DNA of 64,000 bases from Cladopsammia gracilis (lineage: Eukaryota > Cnidaria > Anthozoa > Scleractinia > Dendrophylliidae). Both the position numbers and the translations under genes were made by a program. The DNA is taken from the NCBI GenBank assembly GCA_022457155.1, contig JAJGOT010000002.1, positions 1,102,001 through 1,166,000 of the forward strand, in the 5' to 3' direction. The number at the start of each line of letters is the position of its first letter. The first letter of the stretch is position 1. Positions 27,035-38,519 of this stretch are shown in pieces. Under the pieces are notes generated by a model. It saw only the letters and a program-made list of their open reading frames with translations, ran no database searches and had not been told where the DNA came from.

Positions 27035-27645
27035 GTTTTTTGGCGCTCCTAATCCAAGCTTCTGCTTCGTGTCAATAATATTTCTTGCGAAAGAGTGACC
27101 CCACTGCCGTTGTTTCCATGGAATCGAGTCCAACGCGGCAACCATCTTTTTGTCTGCTTCATGTTTACACTTGCGTGGGTCTGCTTTCTTTGCGCAGGCT
27201 GAATAATCCACATCATGCTGCATAGCAACTGCATCTGTTTTACCTGTGGGTTGTTGATAAATTTCAGGAATTTGCCCAGTGTTTTCATCGAATCTAACTT
27301 GTTGAATGGCCCGGTATAAAGATGCCCTGGAAGAGTGAATCCTTTTTTAGGCCTCGGAAGCTTGCCAATTAAAGCATGGGCGTCAATGCCACGACCGGAT
27401 AAGGGATCTAATTTCTTTGGAAGGTCTTTGGTGAATGCATCCAAACCTTGATCGAGATATTTACTCACAGTATTTTTAATCTTTTGTTTGGCAAAATCTG
27501 ATTTAACCGCTTTACGTAATCCAATACGACCAAGATTATATAATCCTTTAACACTACCTTTTAAAGCCATTTCGCCGAGTGAGTGGCTATCAGCTATATC
27601 GAAAAAGCCCCCGAGGCGGGCCGCGTCATTTTCCTGCCTTAACAA
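26996..27645 (-). pseudogene. Copy 2 PLA2-domain protein, frameshifted
   Basis: The N-terminal frame (27049-27645) covers the linker and LPGHLYTGPFNKLD calcium-loop region. The second frame (26996-27223) carries the catalytic MQHDVDYSACAKK and the C-terminus. A small deletion near 27290 separates them. Otherwise the protein parallels copy 1. The zinc-ribbon gene precedes it with an overlap. Confidence 0.72.
27035..27041 (-). promoter_or_regulatory. Putative -1 ribosomal frameshift heptamer A_AAA_AAC (copy 2)
   Basis: Minus strand ..CCA AAA AAC GGC.. in the PLA2 frame, the same phase and same protein position as in copy 1. The zero-frame stop is further downstream here (26996-26998). The -1 frame opens directly into the integrase. 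Confidence 0.65.
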
Positions 27646-27775
27646 ATCTTGTCTTCTTTATTCCGCATGAAGCGCAATGACAAAACCACATAGGTTTTCC
27701 ATTTTTTGCAGTCATATATCCGGATGGATCCACACATCCCGTAACTCGTTTCTCTTTAACGCAATATGATTCCAT
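27626..27775 (-). CDS. Copy 2 small zinc-ribbon protein
   Basis: A 49-residue protein from the ATG at 27775 (MESYCVKEKRVTGC) with CHCASCGIKKTRFVK at its end, too short for most ORF cut-offs. It is conserved with copy 1 in length, Cys spacing and position between protease and PLA2 genes. A -TTAAAA- leader precedes the start. The PLA2 frame begins in another frame before this gene stops. Confidence 0.6.
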   Translation of the reverse strand: MESYCVKEKRVTGCVDPSGYMTAKNGKPMWFCHCASCGIKKTRFVKAGK

Positions 27776-27820
27776 TTTTAATCAAAATATTCTTTTATGA
27801 ATTTCTCATTGAACATTGTA

Positions 27821-28480
27821 TCAGTTGGACCCGCAAAGGACACTGTTTATGTTTTGATACTGAGTTGTGTTCCAAAGTATTGGTTTCTCATCACTTGTAA
27901 ATTCTTGGGGATAACCCATACCAAAACTATCGAAATACCACGTGAATTTCCTATCATGTGCTGGAACGCAGCAAACCCAATGAGTTCCTGCATTTTTAAG
28001 CGAATCAAGATTCAAGATGCATGGGCTATGTTTTTTGGGCATAAATTCATCCCTTGCATAAATCCCTTTGACATTTGGAATTCTGAGATATGTAATCCAG
28101 TTCAATAGATCAATATTACTCAGCGGTTTGTTTTTGAATTTGGGCCTCAGAATATGGCTCCGAGAAGTGGAATGCTGTTGAGTGGACTGTTTGGCCCTAA
28201 CAGAAGTCCGTCTCCTTGTTGGCGCGGTCGCTTCGCTCCTTTTTTTGATTTTTTTTTTCTGCCCATTCCAACAGTGTTTCGGCCCCAGTTGCCAAGGCGG
28301 TTCCCAAGGGGCCCCCAATCTTGGCGTGCCCTTTCCTTTTGGCCGGCCCATACGCGGTGCTCCGCGGCCTTTTCCTTTTCCAAACAAGTTTTTAACCATG
28401 TCAAGAGCCAGCGGAATACCAATACTTGCTAATTTAGTGCCCAATGCTCGACCTGATTGTTTTGGTGTTGGATTTTTCAC
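27821..28480 (-). pseudogene. Copy 2 pVI-like tail joined in frame to a truncated protease
   Basis: One frame runs from the hydrophobic LASIGIPLALDMVKN and GRPKGKG repeats of the pVI-like protein through a basic linker (KKKIKKRSEATAP) into the protease (His in AGTHWVCC, Asp in WYFDSFGMG, Cys in NSVLCG). After the catalytic Cys about 85 bp present in copy 1 are missing, and the frame ends at 27821. The conserved C-terminal end lies further on in another frame. In copy 1 the two parts are separate frames. Whether a fusion is ancestral is open. Confidence 0.6.
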
Positions 28481-28976
28481 TTATCGGCCTCCTGATTGAA
28501 GGGCATTCTGAATTTCTTGTTTCTGTTTATTTGTCAGCAAATGTTTATAGTCAATCAGTTTCTGAATTTTATCTTGCGGGATGAGAAATCCCCCGGTTTG
28601 TCCGCTCCCACATCTTTTTAACGACCTGACTTGCTCCTTCACTAGCTAAACCAGCCAATGCTGATAAACCGATTGTTTTAGCCAGGGTGGGCCCTAATGT
28701 TTTCACTAACGGAATAACAGCAGAAAATAAACTGCCACCTTGCCGCATCACTTTTCTTATTTGTGTTTTAGATATTTTAATCTCAACTCCATTTCCAAGG
28801 GATTCCGCTTTGTTGAGTCTTTTAATTTGATTAGCTGTAAGCAGTAATTCATCATTTCCTCTTGTTTGATTTGAATTTAATCTAAGCGTGATAGGGCTAT
28901 TTGTTTTACATGCTCTTGCAAGCTTGTATTTTTGCCCTTCAGATAAATTTACTTTATATGGATGATATGTTGTCAT
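28481..28976 (-). pseudogene. Copy 2 pVI-like minor capsid protein, N-terminal two thirds
   Basis: Starts MTTYHPYKVNLSEGQK at 28976, as in copy 1. The frame changes near 28607, where copy 1 has GSGQTGGFLIP, and a TAA at 28481-28483 stops it. Beyond this stop the frame continues into the joined tail/protease frame. Otherwise it is closely similar to 4577-5281. Confidence 0.65.
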
Positions 28977-29004
28977 TTTAAATGATAACATATGTTTTTT
29001 TTAA

Positions 29005-29971
29005 TTATACGATAACCAATTCATTTCCAATTTTATCAATTTTCACTTCTTGTTCATAAAGAACTATCGCATGTACGTTAAAGTTTGCAGCTGCATCTGC
29101 GGTCAATCTATATCTGAATATCAACTGCTTGGGATCTCTTGTCGGTTTTTCAGTTTGATAAGTCAGATCGAAATAAATCAATCCATAAAGAGAATTGAAA
29201 TTGGCCAGATTCAATTGTGTTCCAGTGTTGAAATCATTTTTCCTCATTGCATAAGCCATAACATCCTGGAATATTCTTACTTTTGATTCAGTATCATAAT
29301 CTGTTTCGGGATAAAGCACTCCATTTCCGTACTCTAATCGGCAGGTTGACAAGGATGAGTTATTATCTCTCTCATTCAGCTTGAACGTGTCCATTAAATA
29401 AGGGCTATCTTCTTCTTTAGCCTCATTATTGGTTCTTTAAAGATAAACAAAAATATGTTTAACATTGTCAATACTTGCAGATATCTGGAAAAATCCGGAT
29501 GACTGCGTAGGAGCTGATTGTTGATACATTTCCCTTAAATATTTCCATTGTGTTTCTTTCAGGAATGCGCTGACAAATTTGTCATAAAGAGAATCTTTGG
29601 TTGTAAGTCTTGGCACCCAAAGCAAAAGCCTATTAACAACAACTCTTCCAGGATCGGTGCCATTAGCCATATGAATTAATTCATCATCATCTTGAAGATT
29701 AATCTCCAATTGCAGCTGCATAGGCACAAGCATCTTATCTTCAAGTTCTTCAAAAAATGAAAAACGGTTCAAAGGAACAATCGTATTAATATTCTTTGCG
29801 CCGCCGCCTCCATCGTTTCGAACTGCTTGAGATTGTATTCGCCTTGCTTCAAATCCTGCATTAGTATTAGCTGTTGTTGCATCAGTATCTAAATACCATA
29901 AACTGTTCTTTGCTACTGATCTACTGAAGTCATCGGAGTATTCTAACAAATTTTTAGTGAAAGTAACTTTA
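29005..29971 (-). pseudogene. Copy 2 major capsid protein, C-terminal part
   Basis: Two collinear frames (29437-29971 and 29005-29394) match residues from about 110 to the end of the copy 1 capsid protein. An in-frame TAA lies between them at about 29437, where copy 1 has a Lys codon. The gene is cut at 29971/29972 by the Academ-like transposon; its 5' part resumes at 37016. Confidence 0.78.
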
Positions 29972-30460
29972 TAGTCTGGGAGCAAATGTCGTAAAATAAG
30001 GTCCCGTGGGAAGTTCGTGCTGAAAGCAAGCACCTAGTGTAAAAGTGTTCACTAGGGCCTAGTGAACATGAAAAGTTTTGGTGCCAGCCTTGAAAGTTGC
30101 TCAGACGGATTTTAAGGGGGGGTTAAATTTTGACCTATAAATCGCGGCATGGAAACGAGGCTAAAACACATAATTCCCCAAAACTTTGTTAAAAATAGAC
30201 AAAAATGTACGAAACTTGCTCACATTATCAAGTATAATCCTCCTGGCAGATTTATGGTAATTAGTATAGGTCACGTGACCTTAAGCATGAAAACGAGGCT
30301 GGAACAGAAAATCTATTATATCTCTGTCCAAAATAATCCCAAACACGCCAAACTTACTCATCTCAGCCAATTAGACTTCTCGCATCGATTGATGTCACTT
30401 TGCAGTGTCACGTGACCCCCAACATGAAAGCGAGGCTGTATTTTAAAATATCTTATTACT
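29972..30460. repeat. Left terminal inverted repeat of the Academ-like element
   Basis: It matches the reverse complement of 36535-37015. It contains a smaller palindrome (GTTCACTAGGGCCTAGTGAAC) near 30048. The reading frames 30149-30415 and 36578-36844 are mirror translations of the two repeats and are not genes. The next 600 bp (30460-31070) are AT-rich with no gene seen. Confidence 0.85.
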
Positions 30461-31076
30461 TCATTGGTGATCAGATCATGAGCATTAATACGCTGTAGTT
30501 TATATAGCATTGAAATGCTATATGAAGTACAACGTATTAAAGCTATATGACTTACAGTAATTTAAATAAAGAAATATCTCAAAACAATCTTGTAAATGCC
30601 TTATAATATAACTATAATATATAACTATAATATGAAGTAATAGCTTCGATTTTATGATGGTTTTTAAGTTGTTTCGTGGTTTAGGATTTTTATGTTAATG
30701 AGCAAAATGTAGGCTTACAAAGCAACAAGGAGACTCTCCAAAAACTAGCGGTAAACTTTTTTCTGTTCCTTTTTCTCAAGAAAATCACGGGAGCTCTAGG
30801 TATGCCAAACGGAAAGAAAACAAATTGAAAAGACTTTTCAGTAGCGAAAATTGGTATGAAAGTCTTTTGCCGGCCCCCGAAAGCTGTTAACCTGTTTTTA
30901 ACATCTTTTTTCATGTGGGTTACTTAACTTAATTCGGCCATCTAGAAAGCAAATTCCTGTGGTTTCCTAACCTTGGGGGCCTGGATTCTTGTGAGCCTGA
31001 AATGTAGGTCAGCGGTAATTATCATCATTTTGGATGTCCGCGATGTTGTACTTACAGACATCACAGTGCTTGTAGT

Positions 31077-34000
31077 ATGACTGATTTTGGTCGGTCTAAC
31101 GTCCCTATAGATTTTAACTTATGCGTTATCTGCCAAGAAAAAGATGCAGCCAATCTTGTTGAAAATCCAACTTCCCATCAAAAGCTTTTAGAAGCCATTG
31201 AAGAACGTTCAAAATACGAGGACATAAACTCGAAAACATTGTGGCTTGCTTTGAAAGATCTACCACTAGAAGAACTTCAAGAAAAAGCGACTTGGCATAG
31301 GTCGTGCTACCAAGAAACCACCCACTCAGGAAAGATCAAAAGGGCAAAAGAGAGGTTTGATAGAGAGGTTAGAGGGCCAAATGAAGCTAGACGAAAGACA
31401 AGTGATTCGCTTCAGGTAAATTGCTTGGTATAATGGCTTATAATGTTTTTATTTTATTTTGTTTTTGATTTTGGAATCGCTGAAAAAGGTTATGATATTC
31501 TTGACATCTCAAAATATATTCTTTTCCCTTCACTAAACAGGGCCTTCTTACCAGGTCGAAAACTATCCCGTATGACAGTAATGTGTGCTTCTTCTGTGAT
31601 GAAACAGCAAAATATCAGAACCCCCTTCATTTGGTATCAACGTCATCGGCTGGTAGCTCTCTTGATACTGCAGTAAAGCAATCAAAGGATCCTAAACTTC
31701 TTGTGAAACTCTCGACGGCTCTAGACAGCACTGACGCGCATGCCATTGATATAAAGTATCATAAAAGCTGCTGGGCGAAGCATGTGACTGGGGTCCTGCG
31801 TAAAACTATCAAAGATGACGAAGAAAGGTCAACCAGTGAGACAGCGGCTAAGCTGGAGTTCTTGTATCTCACTCAGGCTGCTCTCGATAGTGGGGAAATT
31901 CTCAACATGGCGCAGTTAGAACGTGCATTTGGTTGCATTGCAAGCGAAAACAGTAGTCCAAAGACACTGAGTCGAAAATCAATTAAGGAGCTTATCCAGA
32001 AAGAGATAAAAGGAGTAGAGTTTCATAAGCCTAATAGAGCGAATGAGCCAGACAGAATCAGCGTTAAACAATCTAGAGATACCGCTATCCATCTTGTAGA
32101 ATCCTCAGCTGAAAGTGCTGAATGTAATATGAAAACGCTCTACGATGCCGCCTCAATATTGAGAAAGGCTATAAATCGAAGTGAGAAATGGGTCTTCTCT
32201 GGCTCCCTGGATACAATGACACATGATCACTGCCCTGAAGAACTTACCTGTTTCTTTCGTTGGATAATCCAAGGTCCCAATAAGACACTGTCAGATAAAA
32301 AGTGCAATGAGGTACACAAAAGAGCAATGCAATTAGCACAGAATACAATAGCTCTGTGTCTAACGGACCGACAAGTTGACAATAAGAGGTCAAAAGCGGT
32401 CTACTGCACTAGAGAAATGCCTCAACACCTCGCAGTCAGCCTAGCAATACACCAAGCAGTACGAAGCAAAGAACTGGTTAGTATGTTACATGGATTCGGC
32501 ATGGCTGTTGAGTACAATCGTTTGTTAAGGGTGGAGTCCCAAATTGAGAAAACTGTCCTGAAGCGTATAGAGAATGAAGGTGGCCTGTATCTCCCTCCGG
32601 ATATCGTCAAAGGACGACACGTGTATTTTGCTATCGACAACATCGATTTCTCAGAGGATACGCCGGACGGGAAGCGTACTCTACATGGCACAGCAATGGC
32701 TATTTATCAGAAAGTGGAGCCCCAAGATGAAGAACCTGTATTAAGGTACCATAACTGTTCTAATAAACAACGTGTGATGCATTCAATTAACTTCAAGGGC
32801 TCGATGGGAGAGGGGGAGAGGAGGGTAAATAGATTAGACACATGTAATTTACTTTAACGTAAGTGGTCTGCTTGATCCGAATTTGTTGTTCAAAGTTGTA
32901 CAAACTCTGCTGTAATGAGACTACTAGCTAGTGATTTGTATTATTTAACCGGACTTCTATGATGCAGGGTATCATGGGTCGTTATCAGAATAGCCCTTCC
33001 TTGAACAACAATTTGCTTCATTAGTAGCTTTTGTTGCGCTTTTTCATATTTTATAGGTTAGAAGAGCCAAATGATTCATGTCGCTCAGTAACAGAACTAC
33101 CTGAATCCCTGACATCTCTACTCGAGTGCATGGAGCCGCCACCAAGGCCCCCTTCGCCTGCGTACCCAACATTTGAGCTGTTAGCAGAACAAGAGCTGCC
33201 CAGAAACATCCGTGATGAGAATGCTGCCTGGATAGTGTCACGTACCCTTGCAAGCCATGATGCACCAAGTGAAGATGTTGATGAGGCTCGTGTACCTGTA
33301 TGGTCTGCTTATAACTCCTTAGTTCATGAAGCACTTCCTCTCACGCGTGTCGGTGCTCCTCCATTGTTGGCACATCCTGCTCATGAATGGAGCATGCTCC
33401 TGACCGTTCTGATGCGCGCTCAAAATATCTCTGTGAGGGTCGTTGGTGCCGAGAGGAAAACAGTCATATCTCTAGACCTGGGATTGTACCTGCCAGCCAA
33501 ACGACTTCAGATGGCCCGACGCGATCTCAAGCACATTCTCCTTCGACCAGGGGAGCTGCATGTGGTAATCGCCATGCTGAGGACCACTGGGTCATATATT
33601 GACAGTAGTGGGATTGACATGTGCTGGATCGAGTCTGAACTTTATGGCCCCTCCACTGTTAAGCAGATAATTGATGGCAAGCATGTTAAACGCGGCGAAA
33701 GAGCACACATGATCACCTTACAGGCTTTATTTTCCTTGTATCTGGAAGCATTCCTGGAAGGCTCTCCCGATGTACGTCGTACCCTCGAGGAATGTTCTAC
33801 GAAAGTCGGAGATGCGTGCAAAGAAGGCAACAAGGAGAACATCAAGAGGGCGCACCAGAGTTTTACTACCGCCATCCAGTCTTCTGAGGTAATCAAGAAG
33901 ATGTCGAGTTTTGACACTGCGAACGCCCAGAATCCTATCTTTACCATATTCCGTCAATACATGCGCATGGTAATGGAGATGTTCGCATTCATCCAGTCCG

Positions 34001-36208
34001 TCCGCAGTGGGAATTGGAAGATGCATCTTATTGCACTGGAGCAGTTTACCAAGTACTTCTTTGTGCACGACAAGATCAATTACCTAAGAATGATCCCTCT
34101 CTACCTTGCTGAAATGGCATCCCTGGAAACATCAGATCCCGAGATCTATGAAGAATTCATCAAAGGCAACTGGGTGGTTAACAAGAACAAAGAGGTTCCT
34201 TTCTGTGCAGTTGGTGGGGACACTGCGTTAGAACACCTGAATCGCTCAATGAAAGTGTCTGGTGGGCTAGTAGGAATCACTCTGAATGAGAGCGCACGAG
34301 CTAAGTTTTTCCTCATTGCTCCAGAACTAGCCCGACTGACAGCAGAAGCTAAGGCAATGACCGGTCTCGTGCCTGAACGTGCGCAACATCATAACCTTAA
34401 TCCAGCTGTATCGACGCACGAGGACAATAGTATATGTAATCTGACCGAGACAATCAAGATCTTCACCAATCCCTTTTCACCAGACCTGAACACCAACACC
34501 GATCTGTACAACTTGGTCACAAAAGTTGTGATGAGCGAGAAAACCAAGAAAGATCTTGTTAATCAGGGTGAAGAAGGAAGAAAACTCTTCAAGTCTTTCG
34601 TAGAAGATAGGATCAAGACAGGAAAGATCAACCTCTGGGCTCCTGTAAAGAAGCGCAATCTTCTTACCTGGAAAACGAGTGCTAAGGTCATCAAAGTCAA
34701 AGCTGAAGACAAGATCATTGAGTTAAAGGAGGACAGAAATCTGTTTGCTCGTTTGGCGATGGTGTGCAAGAGCCGCCCAGAAATTGACATCCAGGAGGCT
34801 GTTGGCTTATATGAGTTCACTGTAGTCCCAAGATCTTTGTTTGCACCAGATGGTACCATGTTACACTGTTCTTGTAAGAGTGCCCTTATGCATATCCTAG
34901 AGAAGGCAGGCGGCCCTAGTACTTATACACATGAAATCACTGCAGGCTTCAAAGTCGCAATCGTTGATGGTATGGCCGAGGTCCAATCACTTGACAAACC
35001 AGAGTGGATCAAGACCTGTAGAGACTTGGCTGAACATTTCACGAATCGCTTGTTTGCAAAGTATAACGATTTACAAGAGCTTCACATAATCTTCGACAGA
35101 TATGATGTACCATCCTCACTGAAATCAGCAACACGAGTCAAACGACAAGGTGGCCATGATCCCATTTATTATCGCATCACTGATTCTACCCACATTGCCA
35201 AGGTGCCTATGAAGAAGCCTCTCGCTCATCCAAAGACCAAAGGTGAACTTACTACATTTCTCGCAAAGAAAGTGAAGGATAATGCTAATGGGAGACAAGT
35301 CGTTGTGGCATGGGGAGCAGAATGTGAGGCAACGCACAGAGACGTCAGGCATTTACGAAGTACCCAAGAAGAAGCCGACACCAAGATAATTTTGCACGCC
35401 CTGGATGCCTCTGCTCAAGGTGCTACCCATCTCTCTATATATTCTCCTGACACTGATGTTCTTGTGTTGGCTCTCCGACGGTATCCAGATTTGTGCTCGA
35501 ACTCTTGTTTTGTTACTGGGACCGGCAGCAATCGTAGAGTTATTAACTTGAAGTCAATCGTTGATGCCCTTGGGCCCACTAAGACGGCTGCACTGCCAGC
35601 ATTTCATGCGTTGACCGGAGCAGATGTTACTGGGAGTTTCTCTGGAAAGGGAAAGGTCACTTGCTGGGATGAATTTGATATTGCCAGCACTCCTATCCTG
35701 CAAGCTCTTGCTAAGCTCGGTTGTGGGGAACAGCCAGACCAAGACACAAGAAGTGGAGTGGAACAGTTTGTTTGTCGAATGTACCAACCAAAGACAGACA
35801 TCAAAACTGTCAAAGCCCTCAGATGGTCTCTCTTTAGGAAAAATCAGGCTGAGTCTGAGAGGTTACTGCCCACACAAGCTGCCCTTCATCAAGCAATCCT
35901 GAGAGCGCACTATCAACTTCTTGTTTGGAACAATGATCATGTAGCAAACCCGGTGTTGCCCTCACCAGAAGGCTATGGATGGAAAGTGGGTACCGGTCAT
36001 GACAAACCTTCCACCAGCTCCAGAAGCGATTATACAGCTCGTCCGATGCAAGTGCGCCAAGTCCCGTTGCTACAACAACCGTTGTCAGTGTCGAAAAGCT
36101 GGACTTGTTTGTACTGACCTCTGCCTGTGCTCTGAAGATTGCGAGAATGAGTATGCTGAAAGTGATAATGAGTATGGTGAAGACGAAACTGAACAGGAAA
36201 TTCCATAG
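31077..36208 (+). pseudogene. Academ-like transposase with XPG-like nuclease and CXC-type Cys-rich end
   Basis: Exon-like parts are 31077-31415, 31541-32857 and about 33056-36117, with a GT-AG intron-like gap at 31416-31540. The N-terminus holds two zinc modules of CxxC...HxxC type (CVICQEKD... and CFFCDETA...). The nuclease-like part is near the C-terminus: EEADTKIILHALDA, SPDTDVLVLAL and FHALTGADVTGSFSGKGK, which resemble the I-region, second acidic pair and helix-hairpin of XPG/FEN enzymes. A Cys-rich tail (KCAKSRCYNNRCQC) is in another frame (35975-36208), so a frameshift lies near 35980. The junction near 32820-33056 is unclear. It would cut and join the transposon ends. Confidence 0.7.
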
Positions 36209-36534
36209 GAATGGATAACGGAACAATGTATATACATGTAGATAAAACTTTCATGACTGTACATATAAAGCATCTATCCTTGTTTCATTATACATGTGAC
36301 ATTGATTGTAGGAACAGTACCATAAATTGGTATCACCCTTGATAGTGTGCAAGTTTGTCTTAATTCAGAGAAGCCTGAACAGTATTTATCTTAGCCTCGT
36401 TCCTATGCTTTGGATCAAGTGACAACGATTAATTGTAGTTTTTATCAAGTATCTAAACACGGATAACCAGATATGCATCTGCTGTGTAATGGCCAATATG
36501 CATTTGGCTTAGAACAATGACATTCTAAACGAAG

Positions 36535-37015
36535 CAATAACATATTTTGTAGTTCAGCCTCGCTTTCATGTTGGGGGTCACGTGACACTGCAAAGTGACA
36601 TTAATCGATGCGAGATGTCTAATTGGCTGAGGTGAGTAAGTTTGGCGTGTTTGGGATTATTTTGGACAGAGATATAATAGATTTTGTGTTCCAGCCTCGT
36701 TTTCATGCTGAAGGTCACGTGACCTATGCAAATTACCATAAATCTGCCAGGAGGAATATACTTGATAATGTGAGTAAGTTTGGTGCGTTTTCGTCTATTT
36801 TTAACAAAGTTATGGGGAATTATGTGTTTTAGCCTCGTTTCCATGCCAGGATTTATAGGTCAGAATTTAACTCCCCCCCCCTTAAAATCCGTCTGAGCAA
36901 GTTGCAAAGTTGGCACCAAAACTTTTCATGTTCACTAGGCCCTAGTGAACACTTTTACACTAGGTGCTTGCTTTCAGCACGAACTTCCCACGGGATTACA
37001 GTTGCTCCCAGACTA
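36535..37015. repeat. Right terminal inverted repeat of the Academ-like element
   Basis: Partner of 29972-30460, ending in TTGCTCCCAGACTA before the TTA duplication. Differences between the two repeats include small indels near the outer end and near the poly-C run at about 36875, so the insertion is not very recent. Confidence 0.85.
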
Positions 37016-37301
37016 TTATGCGGATTATCAGTTTCATAAACAATCTTTCCTGCAGAACTAATCTTCAGGTGATTAATTAATGAATGAGCACCATTTATTA
37101 CGGTTATTCTATCAGCTGCCGCATACCCAGCGCCGTCTGCTACTTTCTGGAGTTGAAATTGCACTTCAAAATAAGCATTGTACCAATCATAGAATGCCGA
37201 TCTGTCATTAATCGTGAATTTATAACCACCTTTCTCTTGGTGTTGAGCATTAGCTGGAGCTGTGATTACACTATCCAATATTCACTCGATTTAAAAGCCA
37301 T
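37016..37301 (-). pseudogene. Copy 2 major capsid protein, N-terminal part
   Basis: Begins MAFKSSEY at 37301 with a TATAAAA leader. About 37 bp present in copy 1 are missing right after this, shifting the frame; conserved sequence then continues with GGYKFTINDRSAFYDWYN. It is separated from its 3' part by the Academ-like element. It also shows that copy 2 capsid decay involves at least a deletion, a stop and an insertion. Confidence 0.78.
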
Positions 37302-37318
37302 TTTTATATTATATTATT

Positions 37319-37720
37319 TTATTTTCTTTTTCGAAAGCCCTGTCCAGATATTAATCTGTTCAATATATCATCAGCACTTTCTCCGTTACGTGATCGTGAT
37401 CGTGAAGCGGTAGGGAATGAGCTTGACCGCGTTGATTGTTTTAAACTGGGAGGCTTTCCCTTTCTCAGATTTCCCAGTTTTTTCATTATCAAATCACCAG
37501 ATTTTTCTGCCATTTTTTTGCCTATTTTATCTCCAGCATAAGAAATTCCTGATTCCAATGCTTTTTTCGCGATGGGTTTCGCGAATTTCTTGAAGACGGC
37601 CGACGCCACCGCTCTCATTGGTTTAATAATATTATCAACAATCGAACCTGTTCCTTTGTGTCGGAAAACAAACCGCCCTAATTTGGGGTTATAATAACGC
37701 GAGAATTCATAACTTTTCAT
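37319..37720 (-). CDS. Copy 2 small basic core-like virion protein
   Basis: 133 intact residues beginning MKSYEFSRYYNPKLGRF, collinear with the copy 1 protein at 6656-7060. It carries FAKPIAKKALESG in the middle and an Arg/Ser-rich tail (SRSRSRNGES) absent from copy 1. Its ATG overlaps the penton stop by ATGA (37717-37720), as in copy 1. Conservation of the frame suggests selection before the element decayed. Confidence 0.6.
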   Translation of the reverse strand: MKSYEFSRYYNPKLGRFVFRHKGTGSIVDNIIKPMRAVASAVFKKFAKPIAKKALESGISYAGDKIGKKMAEKSGDLIMKKLGNLRKGKPPSLKQSTRSSSFPTASRSRSRNGESADDILNRLISGQGFRKRK

Positions 37721-38475
37721 TTTATTACCTTTTTCAATATTAATGAGAATGCTGTATCAGCCCCATTCAAATCAATAATCCTTCTTTTTCCATCAGTAAT
37801 TCGAATGGAGCTTATTGTATTTTTATTCACAGGGCTGAATGTTACTCTCATGGGTTCACGCTCAAAACTAAATGATGGATCCAGAATAGATGTTGAAAAG
37901 GAATAAATGATATTAGTATCTTGTCCATCCACAAGCGAATCATTTGTCAAATCACAATGAACGTTCAACATATCAGTATCTTGACTAAAATTTGGAACTC
38001 TGGGGCCAATATTAACTCTGTCTTTCAGAATCTTTTTATCAAAACCCACAAAATCATAGAAATTACTTTGCATCAAATCGAGTTGATAATTTTCATCCAG
38101 TGTTATTGTTACTCTGAAGGTTGTGGGATTAAAAACCAGGTTGATTGGGAATTTCTCCTTTTCCTCAGGGACTTGGCCTGTGACATTGTGAATAAACTCA
38201 TTCATCGATTTATGTGTCCAAACTCCAGCTGGGAAAGCGATATCATGAAATGTTTTCCCGCCGTCAGAGCTGTATCTGATCAGCTGATTATTGTATCCAG
38301 CATTGATGTTGTACCACGTAAAACTCATATTGATAATTCTGTTAAGCCCAACAACATATTGTTCATTTGGGTCTAAAACAATTGGCTTATTGAATTTAGT
38401 TGTGAAATTTCCTGGTTTGTTGCGGCTGTTCTTAACGGAGTATGAAGATAAAACAATCTCTCTTTCAATCTGCAT
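37717..38475 (-). CDS. Copy 2 penton-like minor capsid protein
   Basis: 252 residues from the ATG at 38475 (MQIEREIVLSSYSVK), preceded by CTATAAA. Long blocks are shared with copy 1: YVVGLNRIINMSFTWYNIN, VGFDKKILKDRVNIGPRVP and DLNGADTAFSLILKK. It is intact. The packing with its neighbours is the same as in copy 1. Confidence 0.72.
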   Translation of the reverse strand: MQIEREIVLSSYSVKNSRNKPGNFTTKFNKPIVLDPNEQYVVGLNRIINMSFTWYNINAGYNNQLIRYSSDGGKTFHDIAFPAGVWTHKSMNEFIHNVTGQVPEEKEKFPINLVFNPTTFRVTITLDENYQLDLMQSNFYDFVGFDKKILKDRVNIGPRVPNFSQDTDMLNVHCDLTNDSLVDGQDTNIIYSFSTSILDPSFSFEREPMRVTFSPVNKNTISSIRITDGKRRIIDLNGADTAFSLILKKVIK

Positions 38476-38519
38476 TTTATAGTTTGAAATACTTTTTGTA
38501 GATCGTATCATGTTGTGAT

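Larger units (their letters stand above)
29972..37015. mobile_element. 7.0-kb Academ-like DNA transposon, TTA target duplication
   Basis: Outer ends TAGTCTGGGAGCAA and TTGCTCCCAGACTA are inverted and flanked by TTA (29969-29971 and 37016-37018); removing the element and one TTA restores collinearity with the copy 1 capsid gene. The inverted repeats are about 490 bp long with some divergence (29972-30460 and 36535-37015), and each end includes two GTCACGTGAC sites. The encoded protein has XPG/FEN-like nuclease motifs. A 3-bp duplication and an XPG-like nuclease fit the Academ superfamily as I know it; the assignment is inference. Confidence 0.8.

Noticed and set aside
30149..30415. Apparent 88-residue gene, with a near-identical partner at 36578-36844 on the other strand
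   Set aside because: These are mirror translations of the Academ-like terminal inverted repeats.
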